In this document: positions 1 through 9,498 of the stretch, piece by piece
How positions within the stretch are numbered: the stretch's first letter is position 1
Layout: each line of letters starts with the position of its first letter
Notes under the pieces: model-generated
The model's input: only the letters and a program-made list of their open reading frames with translations
Told to the model about the DNA's origin: nothing
The model's database searches: none
NCBI RefSeq assembly: GCF_019392335.1
Contig: NZ_JAHXRQ010000001.1
Span: 434,001 to 498,000, forward strand
Length of the DNA: 64,000 nucleotides
Direction of reading: 5' to 3'
DNA from: Mameliella sp. CS4
Lineage (GTDB): Bacteria; Pseudomonadota; Alphaproteobacteria; Rhodobacterales; Rhodobacteraceae
Position numbers and translations under genes: made by a program

Positions 1-823
1 CGACCGCTTCCAGCTTACCCCGGAGGAACGCGCCCAGCGCCTTCCAAGTGGAAAACAAACCACCATCGCAAACCGCGTGCATTGGGCACGCAGCTACCTG
101 AAACAGGGTGGCCTCGTGCGGAACATCAAACGCGGCTGGTATGAATTGACCGAGCGCGGCAGAGAGGCTTTGAACTCTGATCAAACAATCAACTCAGCGT
201 ATCTCGAACAATTCGAGGATTTCCAGGATTTCAAATCCCGGACTAGGACCGAAGACAATACACAGGTCCGACAAGACTCTCGGGATGAAGAGGACACCCC
301 CGACGAGACGCTTCTTTCCGCCCACAAGAAACTCGAAGCAGCACTGGCAGCCAGCCTGCTGGATCAGGTCCGTCAATCGACCCCTTTGTTTTTTGAAGAG
401 CTGATCGTCCAGCTGTTCCTGGCGATGGGATACGGTGGCACGTCGCAAGAAGCAGGCAGGGCGCTTGGAAGATCCGGCGACAATGGAATCGACGGCGTCA
501 TCGACCAGGACCCGCTTGGCGTCGATCAGATATACCTGCAGGCAAAGCGGTACGGCCCCGACAACACCGTCGGGGCCGGTGACATTCGTGACTTCTTTGG
601 CGCCCTGAACATTCACAAGGCGACAAAGGGAATCTTTGTCACGACATCGCAATTCACTCCATCCGCTCGGCGGACGGTCAAGGATCTGGGGTCGCGAATA
701 GTCCTGATCGATGGGGTCCACTTGGCGCATCTCATGATCAAGTACAATGTGGGGTGCCGCGACAAGGATGTCCTGCATATCAAGGAAATTGACGAAGCTT
801 TCTTCGAAGACCTTTCGGAGTGA
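1..823 (+). CDS. Mrr-type restriction endonuclease, 5'-truncated by the window edge
   Basis: The frame is open from base 2, so the N-terminus lies outside the window; the GTG at 77 is internal. The visible part begins with an Mrr-type winged-helix segment (LTPEERAQRLPSGKQ, then RVHWARSYLKQGGL and ITE/LTERGRE-like motifs). A charged linker follows, then an Mrr catalytic domain of the PD-(D/E)XK fold with GDNGIDGVI and YLQAKRY carrying the D and QxK residues. Proteins of this family cut modified DNA in the cytoplasm and need no partner methylase. No methylase or specificity subunit is visible downstream. The next gene, a transporter on the same strand, looks unrelated. Confidence 0.85.
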   Translation, partial: DRFQLTPEERAQRLPSGKQTTIANRVHWARSYLKQGGLVRNIKRGWYELTERGREALNSDQTINSAYLEQFEDFQDFKSRTRTEDNTQVRQDSRDEEDTPDETLLSAHKKLEAALAASLLDQVRQSTPLFFEELIVQLFLAMGYGGTSQEAGRALGRSGDNGIDGVIDQDPLGVDQIYLQAKRYGPDNTVGAGDIRDFFGALNIHKATKGIFVTTSQFTPSARRTVKDLGSRIVLIDGVHLAHLMIKYNVGCRDKDVLHIKEIDEAFFEDLSE

Positions 824-869
824 AACCTATCGCCGTTGACCCCGCCGCCCTCCGTGCTACAGCAACGAC

Positions 870-1811
870 ATGCTGGATATCTTCCTCAAGACACTGCCCT
901 TCTTCGGCCTGATCGGGCTGGGCTATGGCGCCGCGAAATCGCGGTTCTTCTCCGAGGAGGCCAGCGCGGCGCTGACCAAGTTCGTCTTTTTCTTTGCCCT
1001 CTCGGCGATGCTGTTCCGGTTCTCGGCCAACCTGCGCTTTGACGAGATATTCGAGCCGCGACTGGCCAGCGCCTATCTCTGGGGCACCGCCGTCACCTGG
1101 GGGCTGGGCATGGCCGTGGCCTTCCTGCGCGGGCTGGACGTGCCCACCGCCTCGATCGAGGCGCAATGCGCCGCCATCGGCAACACCGGATTTCTGGGCG
1201 TGCCGATGCTGGCGCTGCTGCTGGGTCAAGAGGCGGTGGGGCCGATCATCCTGATCCTCTCCATCGACCTGATCGTCTTTTCCTCGCTGCTGACGCTGCT
1301 GGTGACCGGCGCGCGCGAGGGGCACATGGGTCTGGGCATCCTGTGGAAACTGCTGCTGGGCCTGCTGAAGAATCCGATGATCGTCTCCATCGGGCTGGGT
1401 CTGGCCGTCTCCGCCAGCGGGGTGCCGGTGCCCGAGGCGGCGAACAGCTTTCTGACGACGCTGGGCAATGCCGCCACGCCGGGCGCGCTTTTTGCCATCG
1501 GCGCCTCGCTGGCGTCGAAATCCGCCGAGCGCATCCAGATCGCCGCCTGGCTGAGTTTCGCCAAACTTGTGCTGCACCCGCTCTTTGTCGGATTGGGCGT
1601 CTATGTCTTCTTCCCGGTCGACGCCTACCGCGCTGCCGTCGCGGTCTCTGCCGCCGCGCTGCCGGTGGCGGGCAACGTCTTTATCCTGGCCCAGCACTAT
1701 GGCATCGCGCCGCAGCGCGTCTCGGCCTCGATCCTGATTTCCACCACCGTCAGCATCCTGACCGTCAGCGCGGTGATCGCCACCGTGACGGGCTGGATCG
1801 GCGCCCCATAG
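870..1811 (+). CDS. AEC (auxin efflux carrier) family transporter
   Basis: The 313-residue hydrophobic protein has about ten membrane segments arranged in two halves, as in AEC/BASS-fold permeases. Typical family sequence includes GNTGFLGVPML in the first half and ALPVAGNVFILAQHYG in the second. Bacterial members export or import small organic acids such as malate or malonate; the substrate cannot be read from sequence. It starts 47 bp after the Mrr stop and stands alone. The later in-frame ATG positions would remove the first membrane helix, so the 870 start is preferred. Confidence 0.85.
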   Translation: MLDIFLKTLPFFGLIGLGYGAAKSRFFSEEASAALTKFVFFFALSAMLFRFSANLRFDEIFEPRLASAYLWGTAVTWGLGMAVAFLRGLDVPTASIEAQCAAIGNTGFLGVPMLALLLGQEAVGPIILILSIDLIVFSSLLTLLVTGAREGHMGLGILWKLLLGLLKNPMIVSIGLGLAVSASGVPVPEAANSFLTTLGNAATPGALFAIGASLASKSAERIQIAAWLSFAKLVLHPLFVGLGVYVFFPVDAYRAAVAVSAAALPVAGNVFILAQHYGIAPQRVSASILISTTVSILTVSAVIATVTGWIGAP

Positions 1812-1895
1812 CCTACCCTCCTGCCGTCATGATCCACGTCAATGTGCGCGACGGCGCGAGGGGTCACGCTGAGGCTCTTCAAATGGAGATCCCAT

Positions 1896-2888
1896 ATGCG
1901 CCCCACCCTCGCGCCTTTTCGTCGACACCTGTGCGCCGCCACCACCCTCTTGGGTCTTGCGCTGGGGGCCGGTCAGCCCGCGGCAGCGGCCGACCTCATC
2001 CTCACTTGCCCCCGGACGGTCCAGGATCAATACGCCACGATGGTTTTTGACCTTCAGCAGCTCGACATCGCCTCCGGTCAGGGAGAGATCGACCACAAAC
2101 TCGAACTGCAGTTCTTTGCCTATGCCAAGATCCGGCAGCTAGACCCCGCCCGCCCTGGCTGGGTCGGCCCGGTCCTCTGCCAGGACCAGACCAGTTGGAC
2201 CCAGGACGTCCCCGAACTGGACATTATCAACGAAGGCTACATGCGCTACGGGATGCGCCATCGCGTCCTGCTGCGGAATGTGCCGCGGTTTTCCGTCGTC
2301 GAGTTCGAGTTCCATTTCTGGGAAGAGGACGACTTCGACACGGACTGGGCCGACCTCAACCCAAGCCCCCAGCAACGCGCACTGATCCTGACACTCTGGC
2401 CGAACGACCGGACCGGGCGCACCCCGCAGGCCACTGGCAACCAGCGCGACCTGACCTTTGGCCGGCGCAAACGGGTCGTGGGCGACGGCCACTATAAACT
2501 GTCCGTTTTCCCCGCTGCCGTGGAATTCACCATCTCGATGGGAGAGCCGGCCGGCGCTCCGCCCGCGGTCGGCGGCGCCATTGGCGGCCCGCCGCCACCC
2601 AAGGTGGGCGGCGCAATTCCCACCCCCGGCAGCCGCGATCCGGGATTGCCGGGCTCCGGCCAGCCGCTACCCACGCGCGAAGCCAAATGCCGCGACTATG
2701 CCGAACAGGCCGTGATCCAGAACGCGCAGCAGATCCAGATGAACTGCGGATACAAACCACCCGTCTGGAACAGCGACCCCAACGCGCATTACACGTGGTG
2801 CATGGCCGGAAACAACGTCGCACAGGCCGATGGCGGCTGGCTTATGCGCGAGGCCGGATTGGCCAATTGCCGCGCAGGCAACCCCTGA
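1896..2888 (+). CDS. secreted protein of unknown function
   Basis: I do not recognise this 330-residue protein. The start at 1896 is chosen because GGAG lies 7 bases upstream and the protein then begins with a clean Sec signal peptide ending in AAAADL. The mature part has an N-terminal domain with LTCPR, a proline/glycine-rich linker (roughly residues 210-255, with GGPPPPKVGG) and a C-terminal domain with four cysteines (AKCRDYA, MNCGYKPP, YTWCMAG, LANCRAG) that could form two disulfides. The LTCPR opening resembles MTCRG in the next gene on the opposite strand, which suggests a distant relationship. Periplasmic or extracellular location is inferred. Confidence 0.75.
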   Translation: MRPTLAPFRRHLCAATTLLGLALGAGQPAAAADLILTCPRTVQDQYATMVFDLQQLDIASGQGEIDHKLELQFFAYAKIRQLDPARPGWVGPVLCQDQTSWTQDVPELDIINEGYMRYGMRHRVLLRNVPRFSVVEFEFHFWEEDDFDTDWADLNPSPQQRALILTLWPNDRTGRTPQATGNQRDLTFGRRKRVVGDGHYKLSVFPAAVEFTISMGEPAGAPPAVGGAIGGPPPPKVGGAIPTPGSRDPGLPGSGQPLPTREAKCRDYAEQAVIQNAQQIQMNCGYKPPVWNSDPNAHYTWCMAGNNVAQADGGWLMREAGLANCRAGNP

Positions 2889-2897
2889 GGCCCGCAG

Positions 2898-2931
2898 GGC
2901 GGACCGGGAGAGCACGCTCGCCCGGTCCGCC
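2898..2931. terminator. bidirectional terminator hairpin
   Basis: A perfect 11-bp stem (GGCGGACCGGG / CCCGGTCCGCC) with a 12-base loop is followed by CTTTTTC on the plus strand. It sits between two convergent genes and can serve both. Confidence 0.8.
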
Positions 2932-2938
2932 GCCTTTT

Positions 2939-3397
2939 TCAGGGACCGACCTTCGTCACCAGCATGTGACCGTTGTTGTCGTTGTAGACATGGACTTGAA
3001 ACGGCTGCCCGGTCTGCACCCAGGTCACAAACCGCCCCGCGGTCACCGAAGGCGTCCTGAGCGAGCAGCCCGACGCGTTGCACGCGGTCTGAGTCCAGGC
3101 CACACCCATATCGTTGAACAGGATCTTGTTCGGCTCGCCGGGTCCCATACCCCGATCGATCCAGGTGCATTCCCCCGGTTTGGGCGCCTGCACACCGGCC
3201 CCGGTCGTGCCCGGCCTGAAGGTGATTTCGACAAACACATGCGGGTTTGACACCCGCTGCCCGACCACGGCAACCATGTCTCCACCGCCGCGGCAGGTCA
3301 TGACATAGCTGTTCGCCGCCGCCGCCGGCAGGCCGCCGGCAGCCAGGGCCGCGACCGCAATGGCACCGCCCATGAATATTTTCACAAACTTGGACAT
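2939..3397 (-). CDS. small secreted protein of unknown function
   Basis: The 152-residue protein begins with MSKFVKIFMGG and has a Sec signal peptide cleaved near AAAANS. The mature region has four cysteines, MTCRGGG, GECTWIDRG, QTACNASGC and GCSLR, and ends with QVHVYNDNN and GHMLVTKVGP, a pattern fitting a small disulfide-bonded beta fold. The CTWIDRG segment is reminiscent of small uncharacterised secreted proteins in proteobacteria. Convergent with the previous gene, with which it shares a weak N-terminal TC motif. No function is proposed. Confidence 0.7.
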   Translation of the reverse strand: MSKFVKIFMGGAIAVAALAAGGLPAAAANSYVMTCRGGGDMVAVVGQRVSNPHVFVEITFRPGTTGAGVQAPKPGECTWIDRGMGPGEPNKILFNDMGVAWTQTACNASGCSLRTPSVTAGRFVTWVQTGQPFQVHVYNDNNGHMLVTKVGP

Positions 3398-3488
3398 GCT
3401 TACTCCTCCGTCAGAAGGCGAAACGCCCTCATCGGGAAAAGTAGTCCCGCCACGCCCGACCCGCCTTGACGCAGATCATCCGGCTCGC

Positions 3489-4199
3489 TCAGTCCACCCG
3501 GCGCAACAACATCTGGTTGCCGCTGGAGCTACGCTTGGTCTCAAAGACCTTCAGTTCCGCCACCAGGTCGGACAGCTTGCGCTTGCCGTAACTGCGGGTG
3601 TCGAAATCCGGGTTGGCGGCGGTGATGACCTGCCCGATGTCGCCCAGACGGTACCATTCGTCGTCCTGGTCGATGGATTCCATCGCCTTGAAGATCAGGT
3701 CGCGCGCCTGCGTCAGATCGGTCTTGGCCTTGGGTTTCCCGCCAGAGGCCTTCTCTGGCGCCGAATCGAGGTTTTCCAGGAAGATGAAGCGCTTGCAGGC
3801 CTTGCGGAAGGCGTCCGGCGTCTTCTGCATCCCCATGCCGTAGACATCCAGCCCCTGTTCCCGGATGCGGCTGGCCAGCCGGGTGAAATCGCTGTCCGAA
3901 CTGACCAGCACGAACCCGTCGAACCGGCCCGTGTGCATCAGGTCCATCGCGTCGATGACCAGCGCGATGTCGCTGGCGTTCTTGCCTACCGTATTGGCGG
4001 GCGAGTGGTGCGGAACCAATCCGAATTCGGCCTGCACCCTGTTCCACCCCGCCATCTGCTGGCTGGAGAAATCGCCGTAACACCGCCGGACACTTGCTTC
4101 GCCCAGGATCGCGATCTCGTCGAAGATCGCCTTGGTATATTTCGGTGAGGTATTATCGGCGTCGATCAGGACCGCCAGCAACTTTGAATCATTGGACAT
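3489..4199 (-). CDS. NYN domain protein with C-terminal OST-HTH/LOTUS domain
   Basis: The 236-residue cytoplasmic protein starts with a NYN (PIN-like) nuclease domain. LIDADNTSP, IDAMDLMHTG and LVSSDSDFTRLA supply the conserved acidic residues of a metal-dependent RNase site. After a Lys/Ala linker (about residues 150-160), residues 165-235 match the OST-HTH/LOTUS type, with YRLGDIGQVI and YGKRKLSDLV. LOTUS domains bind RNA and are known for binding G-rich RNA, so a role in RNA turnover is likely; the target is unknown. Monocistronic, divergent from the dehydrogenase at 4368. Confidence 0.88.
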   Translation of the reverse strand: MSNDSKLLAVLIDADNTSPKYTKAIFDEIAILGEASVRRCYGDFSSQQMAGWNRVQAEFGLVPHHSPANTVGKNASDIALVIDAMDLMHTGRFDGFVLVSSDSDFTRLASRIREQGLDVYGMGMQKTPDAFRKACKRFIFLENLDSAPEKASGGKPKAKTDLTQARDLIFKAMESIDQDDEWYRLGDIGQVITAANPDFDTRSYGKRKLSDLVAELKVFETKRSSSGNQMLLRRVD

Positions 4200-4367
4200 G
4201 CGCGCATCGTGACCGGATTACGCGGCGGGCGCAATGGCCCGCAAGAAACTCGGCAAATTGGTAAGAATAGTTGACAACCGACAGAGCGATGGAGTTACTT
4301 CTCCGTGTGTCAGCACGCCATGCACACAACAATAAGCTGACAAAGCCGATGAAATTGGGAGGAATTT

Positions 4368-5633
4368 ATGACCACCAGAAAACTGGTTTCTGCTGCTGTT
4401 CTTGCATCCATGACCGCCTTGCCCGCCCTGGCGCAAGACGACAACATGGACAAGCTGTCCAACATGCAGCGCACCGATGCCACTTTCACCCACATCGATC
4501 AGGACGGTGACCGCGCCGAGGCGCTGCGCAGCATCCTGCAACATATCAACGTGCCCGACGGGTTTGAGATCAGTCTTTATGCCGTGGTGCCGGATGCCCG
4601 TTCGATGGCAGTGGCCCCCCAGGGCACCGTGACCTTCGTCGGCACCCGCAAGGACAAGGTCTGGTCCGTCGTCGACCGCGACCGCAACCGCGTCGCGGAT
4701 GAGGTGATGGACTTCGCTCCCTCCGTCACCTTCGACATCCCCAACGGCCCCTGCTTTTCGCCCGACGGCTTCCTGTATATCGCCGAGCGCAACCGGGTCC
4801 TGACCTTCCCGGCGGCCGAGTTCTTCTTCGAAGGGCCAGATCCCGCGGTTGGCGTGGTCGTGGCCAAAGGCGACCTGATTCCCGAAGAGGAAGAAAGCTT
4901 CAACCACACCGCGCGCGTCTGCCGCGTGGGTCCGGACGGCAAGCTCTATATCTCGCTCGGCCAGCCCCACAACGTTCAGCCGGTCGACAAGCTGGAGATG
5001 TACGACGAGAACGGCATTGGCGGCATCATCCGCATCAACACCGACGGCACCGGGCGCGAGGTCTACACCCGCGGCATCCGCAACTCTGTCGGGCATGATT
5101 TCAACCCGGCCAACGGCGACCTGTGGTTCACCGACAACCAGGTCGATGGCATGGGCGACGACATCCCGCCGGGCGAAATCAACCGCCAGACCGCCGCCGG
5201 CCAGCACTTTGGCTTCCCCTGGGTGAATGGCGGTGTCGAGATCCCGCAATACAAGGATGTGGCACGCCCCGAGGGCGTCGAGTTCGTGGACACGCAGCTC
5301 AAGCTGACGGCCCATGCCGCCGACCTCGGCATGCGCTTTTACACCGGCAATTCCTTCCCCGATGAATACCAGGGCGGGATTTTCTGGGCGCAGCACGGGT
5401 CGTGGAACCGCACGACGCCGGTCGGCGCGCGGGTGATGTTCACCAAGCTTGACGAGAACGGCGACGCCGTCGGTGCCGAGGTCTTTGCCGAGGGATGGCT
5501 GGATGACAGCACCGGTGAATACCGTGGCCGTCCGATGGACATCGCCTTCCTCAAGGATGGCTCCATGCTGGTGTCCGACGACTTTGCCGGTGCGATCTGG
5601 CGCATCGCCTACAACCCGCAGCCCGCCGAATGA
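4368..5633 (+). CDS. PQQ-type sugar (sorbosone) dehydrogenase, periplasmic
   Basis: The 421-residue protein has a Sec signal peptide ending ALPALA and a six-bladed propeller of the glucose/sorbosone dehydrogenase family, with NGPCFSPDGFLYIAE, RGIRNSVGHDFNP, QHGSWNRT and MLVSDDFAGAIWRIAY. Family members oxidise sugars or aldoses in the periplasm using PQQ and pass electrons to a cytochrome c, which fits the di-heme cytochrome overlapping its stop codon. The start has a strong GGAGG six bases upstream, and TTGACA at 4271-4276 could be a -35 element. Substrate and actual PQQ use are inferred from the family only. Confidence 0.85.
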   Translation: MTTRKLVSAAVLASMTALPALAQDDNMDKLSNMQRTDATFTHIDQDGDRAEALRSILQHINVPDGFEISLYAVVPDARSMAVAPQGTVTFVGTRKDKVWSVVDRDRNRVADEVMDFAPSVTFDIPNGPCFSPDGFLYIAERNRVLTFPAAEFFFEGPDPAVGVVVAKGDLIPEEEESFNHTARVCRVGPDGKLYISLGQPHNVQPVDKLEMYDENGIGGIIRINTDGTGREVYTRGIRNSVGHDFNPANGDLWFTDNQVDGMGDDIPPGEINRQTAAGQHFGFPWVNGGVEIPQYKDVARPEGVEFVDTQLKLTAHAADLGMRFYTGNSFPDEYQGGIFWAQHGSWNRTTPVGARVMFTKLDENGDAVGAEVFAEGWLDDSTGEYRGRPMDIAFLKDGSMLVSDDFAGAIWRIAYNPQPAE

Positions 5634-6220
5634 TGCGGCTGCCTCTTGCAACGATCCTCGGCGGGCTCATGCTCGCCGGGATCACCGCCCTGCCCGCAGC
5701 CGCGGACGATCCCGCCGCCGGGCGCAAGGTCGCCAACATGTGCCGCACCTGTCACGGGATCGACGGCTACGCCGCAATCCCCATCGCGCCGCATATCGGG
5801 GGCGAACCCAAGGAATACCTCGAAGCGCAGCTCATGGCCTTCAAGACCGGTCAACGCGAACACGAGATGATGAGCGTCGTCGCCGCCGGTCTCAGCGCAC
5901 AGCAGATTTCGGATGTGTCGGCCTGGTACGCGTCACACGGGGTCGAGGCGACCCTGCCGGACGGAGCCGATCCTTCGCAGGCACCGCAGCTTTGCGTGTC
6001 CTGCCACGGCGTCGATGGCATCTCGCAGTTGCTCGACGCGCCCAATCTCGCCGCCGAGACGAATATCTACATCGACACCCAGCTCAAGGCGTTCAAGCGC
6101 GGCAAGCGCGAACACGAGATCATGTCCGTGATCGCCGCCGATCTTTCTGATCGGGAAATCCGCCAGATCGCCGACTGGTACGCGGCGGTCCAGCTGGAAA
6201 TCACCCCACCCGCGGAATGA
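5630..6220 (+). CDS. di-heme cytochrome c (c4-like)
   Basis: The gene overlaps the dehydrogenase by ATGA, so the two are translationally coupled. The 196-residue protein has a signal peptide ending PAAA and two tandem class I cytochrome domains with heme motifs CRTCH (C38-H42) and CVSCH (C122-H126). Each domain repeats an EHE(M/I)MSV segment that offers a methionine as the sixth heme ligand. The duplicated arrangement is that of cytochrome c4-type carriers. It most likely takes electrons from the upstream dehydrogenase and feeds the respiratory chain in the periplasm. Confidence 0.9.
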   Translation: MMRLPLATILGGLMLAGITALPAAADDPAAGRKVANMCRTCHGIDGYAAIPIAPHIGGEPKEYLEAQLMAFKTGQREHEMMSVVAAGLSAQQISDVSAWYASHGVEATLPDGADPSQAPQLCVSCHGVDGISQLLDAPNLAAETNIYIDTQLKAFKRGKREHEIMSVIAADLSDREIRQIADWYAAVQLEITPPAE

Positions 6221-6226
6221 ACCGGG

Positions 6227-6269
6227 GCGGCAGAAGCGCGCGGGCTTTTCAGCCGGGGTTTTCTGCCGC
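6227..6269. terminator. possible hairpin between convergent genes
   Basis: GCGGCAGAA (6227-6235) pairs with TTCTGCCGC (6261-6269), with GGCTTTTCAGCC inside the loop. It overlaps the 3' end of the GNAT gene on the minus strand. There is no clean T run. Confidence 0.4.
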
Positions 6270-6755
6270 TCCGCCCAACTCGCGGTACATCACCAGCGCA
6301 TCCACATATCCCTGATCCGGGTGCAGGAAGGCGCCGGGCAGGCGCCCCACCACCTCGAACCCCGCGCGCTGCCAGGTCTGGACCGCGCGCCGGTTCGTCG
6401 AGACCACGAAATTGTACTGCATCGCCCGGAACCCCAGGTCCGGTGCGATGTCCAGCGAATGCGCCAGCATCGCCCGCGCCACGCCGCGCCCCTGCGCCGC
6501 CGGGGCGGTGACATAACCGCAGTTGCAGACATGGCTGCCGCCGCCCTTCTGGTTGCGCACGATGTAGTAGGTGCCCAGCACCTCGCCCGCATCTTCGGTG
6601 ACAAAGACATGCCGCTCCGGGCCGAACCAGTAGTCCAGCGCCGCCTCGCGCGGGATATCGGCGTCGATGGCATAGGTGTCGCCCGCGCGGAACACCGGCT
6701 CCAGCATGGTCCAGACCGCCGCGCGGTCCGCCTCGACGGCCTCGCGGATCTTCAT
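6249..6755 (-). CDS. GNAT family N-acetyltransferase
   Basis: The 168-residue protein starting MKIREAVEADRAAVW has the GNAT fold, with acetyl-CoA binding segment APAAQGRGVARAML and the C-terminal RAVQTWQRAGFEVVG motif. The start at 6755 is chosen because it overlaps the channel stop codon by ATGA; an upstream ATG at 6794 would lie inside the channel gene. Substrate unknown. Probably co-transcribed with the channel, although no functional link is apparent. Confidence 0.85.
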   Translation of the reverse strand: MKIREAVEADRAAVWTMLEPVFRAGDTYAIDADIPREAALDYWFGPERHVFVTEDAGEVLGTYYIVRNQKGGGSHVCNCGYVTAPAAQGRGVARAMLAHSLDIAPDLGFRAMQYNFVVSTNRRAVQTWQRAGFEVVGRLPGAFLHPDQGYVDALVMYRELGGAAENPG

Positions 6756-7513
6756 GCCTGCCCCTCTGTCCGGATATGAATCACCGTGCCGCAATGTTTG
6801 CAGTGCACCGCGTCCGCGTCATGCAGCACCAGCCCGCATTGTTCGCATTCCTCGCGCACCTTGTTGGGCCGGATCAGCACCTGCACCAGACGCAGGAACA
6901 GCGTCACGCCAAAGATCATCACCACGACGGAAATCAGCCGCCCCACCTGACCCTGCAGCGTGACGTCCCCGAACCCCGTCGTCGTCAGCGCCGTCACGGT
7001 AAAATACAACGCATCCGCATAGTTCTGGATCTGCGGGTTGAGGGTATACTGAGTCGCATAGACCAGCCCCGTCATCACAAAGATGAAGACGCCCAGGTTC
7101 AGCACCGCCAGCACCACGTCCTCGTTGCGCCGGAAATAGGCAAAGTCGCGCTTTAGCTGGGCGGACAAGTGATAGGTGTGCAACAGCCGCAGCGTCCGCA
7201 GCACCCGCAGGAACCCCAGCCCCTCACCCGCCAATGGCGCCAGAAAGGACACGATGGCGATCAGATCGGCGAGCGTCACCAGCCGCGTCATCAGCCGCAC
7301 CCGGTTGGTCGAGATCCAGAACCGCGCGCTGAACTCCGCCAGGATGATGACGCCGAACACAGCATCCACCGCTTCGACAAAGGGGCCGTGATGGGTGAAT
7401 GAGGTGGCGATCACGAACAGGATCGTGCCCAGATCGAAGGCCAGCAGCGCGTAGCGAAACCTGTGGGCCCGGTCGCTCTCACCGACATAGAGCTCGCGGA
7501 TCTTGTTGCGCAT
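6752..7513 (-). CDS. voltage-gated-type ion channel with C-terminal zinc ribbon
   Basis: From the 7513 start (AAAGGAC upstream) the protein has 253 residues. It has a voltage-sensor-like S1-S4 region with an arginine-bearing S4 (LRVLRTLRLLHTYHL), then S5, the selectivity filter TTTGFGD and S6. TTTGFGD is typical of potassium channels. The C-terminal tail carries CEQC and CKHC about 14 residues apart, a likely zinc ribbon. The ribbon is unusual in small bacterial potassium channels and may be a regulatory or assembly module. Upstream ATG codons are rejected because the extra sequence is proline/arginine-rich and lacks a ribosome site. Confidence 0.85.
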   Translation of the reverse strand: MRNKIRELYVGESDRAHRFRYALLAFDLGTILFVIATSFTHHGPFVEAVDAVFGVIILAEFSARFWISTNRVRLMTRLVTLADLIAIVSFLAPLAGEGLGFLRVLRTLRLLHTYHLSAQLKRDFAYFRRNEDVVLAVLNLGVFIFVMTGLVYATQYTLNPQIQNYADALYFTVTALTTTGFGDVTLQGQVGRLISVVVMIFGVTLFLRLVQVLIRPNKVREECEQCGLVLHDADAVHCKHCGTVIHIRTEGQA

Positions 7514-7878
7514 GGGTCGTCCTTTGCTGGTCTCGGGGCAAGGTATGCCGGTTTTTGGGGAAGGGAAAGATGGCGGAGGGCGCAGCCTGGGATACGTTGG
7601 TTCATGGCCCCGGCGCGGACTCAAGGCCGCAGGCCGCCGCGCCATTGCCGGGCCGCCCCCACGGCCCGGCGATTTGCCTGGGTTGGGTGCACAGCATTGA
7701 ACTTCTTCGGACTTGGCCGGGATAAATCAAGGAATTCCACGGCCAGGATCGCCAGTCCGCGGCCCGTCAATGGCGCGGCTTGCACGAGCGCCTCCCACAC
7801 TCCAAACGCAAAACGCCGGCCCCAAACCGGGACCGGCGTTTCAAATCGCGTAGGGCGGGGTTCACCCCGCCGCCCCGG
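7514..7878. other. 365-bp gene-free region between the ion channel and frmA
   Basis: No convincing coding sequence is seen here. It contains the ribosome-binding and presumed promoter region of the channel gene on the right of 7513, a perfect 9-bp hairpin at 7647-7670 (GCCGGGCCG / CGGCCCGGC, loop of six) and the frmA terminator at 7811-7841. The rest shows nothing recognisable. Confidence 0.5.
7808..7841 (-). terminator. frmA terminator
   Basis: AAACGCCGG (7811-7819) pairs with CCGGCGTTT (7833-7841). Read on the minus strand the hairpin ends in TTTTGCGTTT, right after the frmA stop codon. Confidence 0.65.
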
Positions 7879-8991
<1,113 letters not shown>

Positions 8992-9270
8992 CGTCGATCC
9001 TTCCCGTGGATTTGTAATCGCGCGGACTCTGAGGCAAAGCGGGGGTCGTCGCAAGCGCGCGAGGGGCCTTTTTTGTGGCGGATCGCCCGGCTCCCGGCGC
9101 CCGGTCCGACCCTTGGTTTCCCAAAGGTCAGGCGGCGACCGGACGCGGGGCAAATGCGACACCCTCGCCGCCGCCGCCTGTCCCGGCCATGCCCCTTCCC
9201 GCCTGCGGCCTTTGCACCCGTTAACCGGATTTCCGTCCCGCGTGACCCCAGGACGCCATGCAGGGCGCCG

Positions 9271-9324
9271 CGTTTTGTACAAAACGCTGGAATCGCCGTA
9301 CCTTTTGTACGTTTTGTACGATTC
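9271..9324. repeat. TTTTGTAC repeat cluster (palindrome plus tandem copies)
   Basis: A perfect 16-bp palindrome CGTTTTGTACAAAACG lies at 9271-9286. TTTTGTACG is repeated back to back at 9303-9311 and 9312-9320. The tandem pair is flanked by the inverted hexamers GAATCG (9290-9295) and CGATTC (9319-9324), both containing GANTC, the CcrM methylation sequence. A further TTTGTACG is at 9366-9373. This looks like a multi-site operator; the protein that binds it is unknown. Confidence 0.6.
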
Positions 9325-9483
9325 GCAGCGGCGGGACGGCGGCCACGCCCGCCATCCGCCTTGTGGTTTGTACGCACTCTCCCCCCAGATCTTGTGTTGC
9401 GCTTGCGGCGTACGCCCCGTTACCCCACCGCGCGCTCTCGAAACCCCGCCTCCCGGACTCGACTCCGCGCCGTGTGAAAGCTA

Positions 9484-9498
9484 GAACATAACAAGAAC
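9484..9498. promoter_or_regulatory. LexA (SOS) box upstream of imuB
   Basis: GAAC-N7-GAAC, which is GTTC-N7-GTTC on the other strand, matches the alphaproteobacterial LexA operator exactly. It ends 19 bases before the imuB start codon, in a position to block transcription. Confidence 0.85.

Noticed and set aside
7647..7670. Perfect 9-bp GC hairpin as a terminator of a hidden gene
   Set aside because: No coding sequence ends near it and there is no T run; left only as part of the gene-free region.
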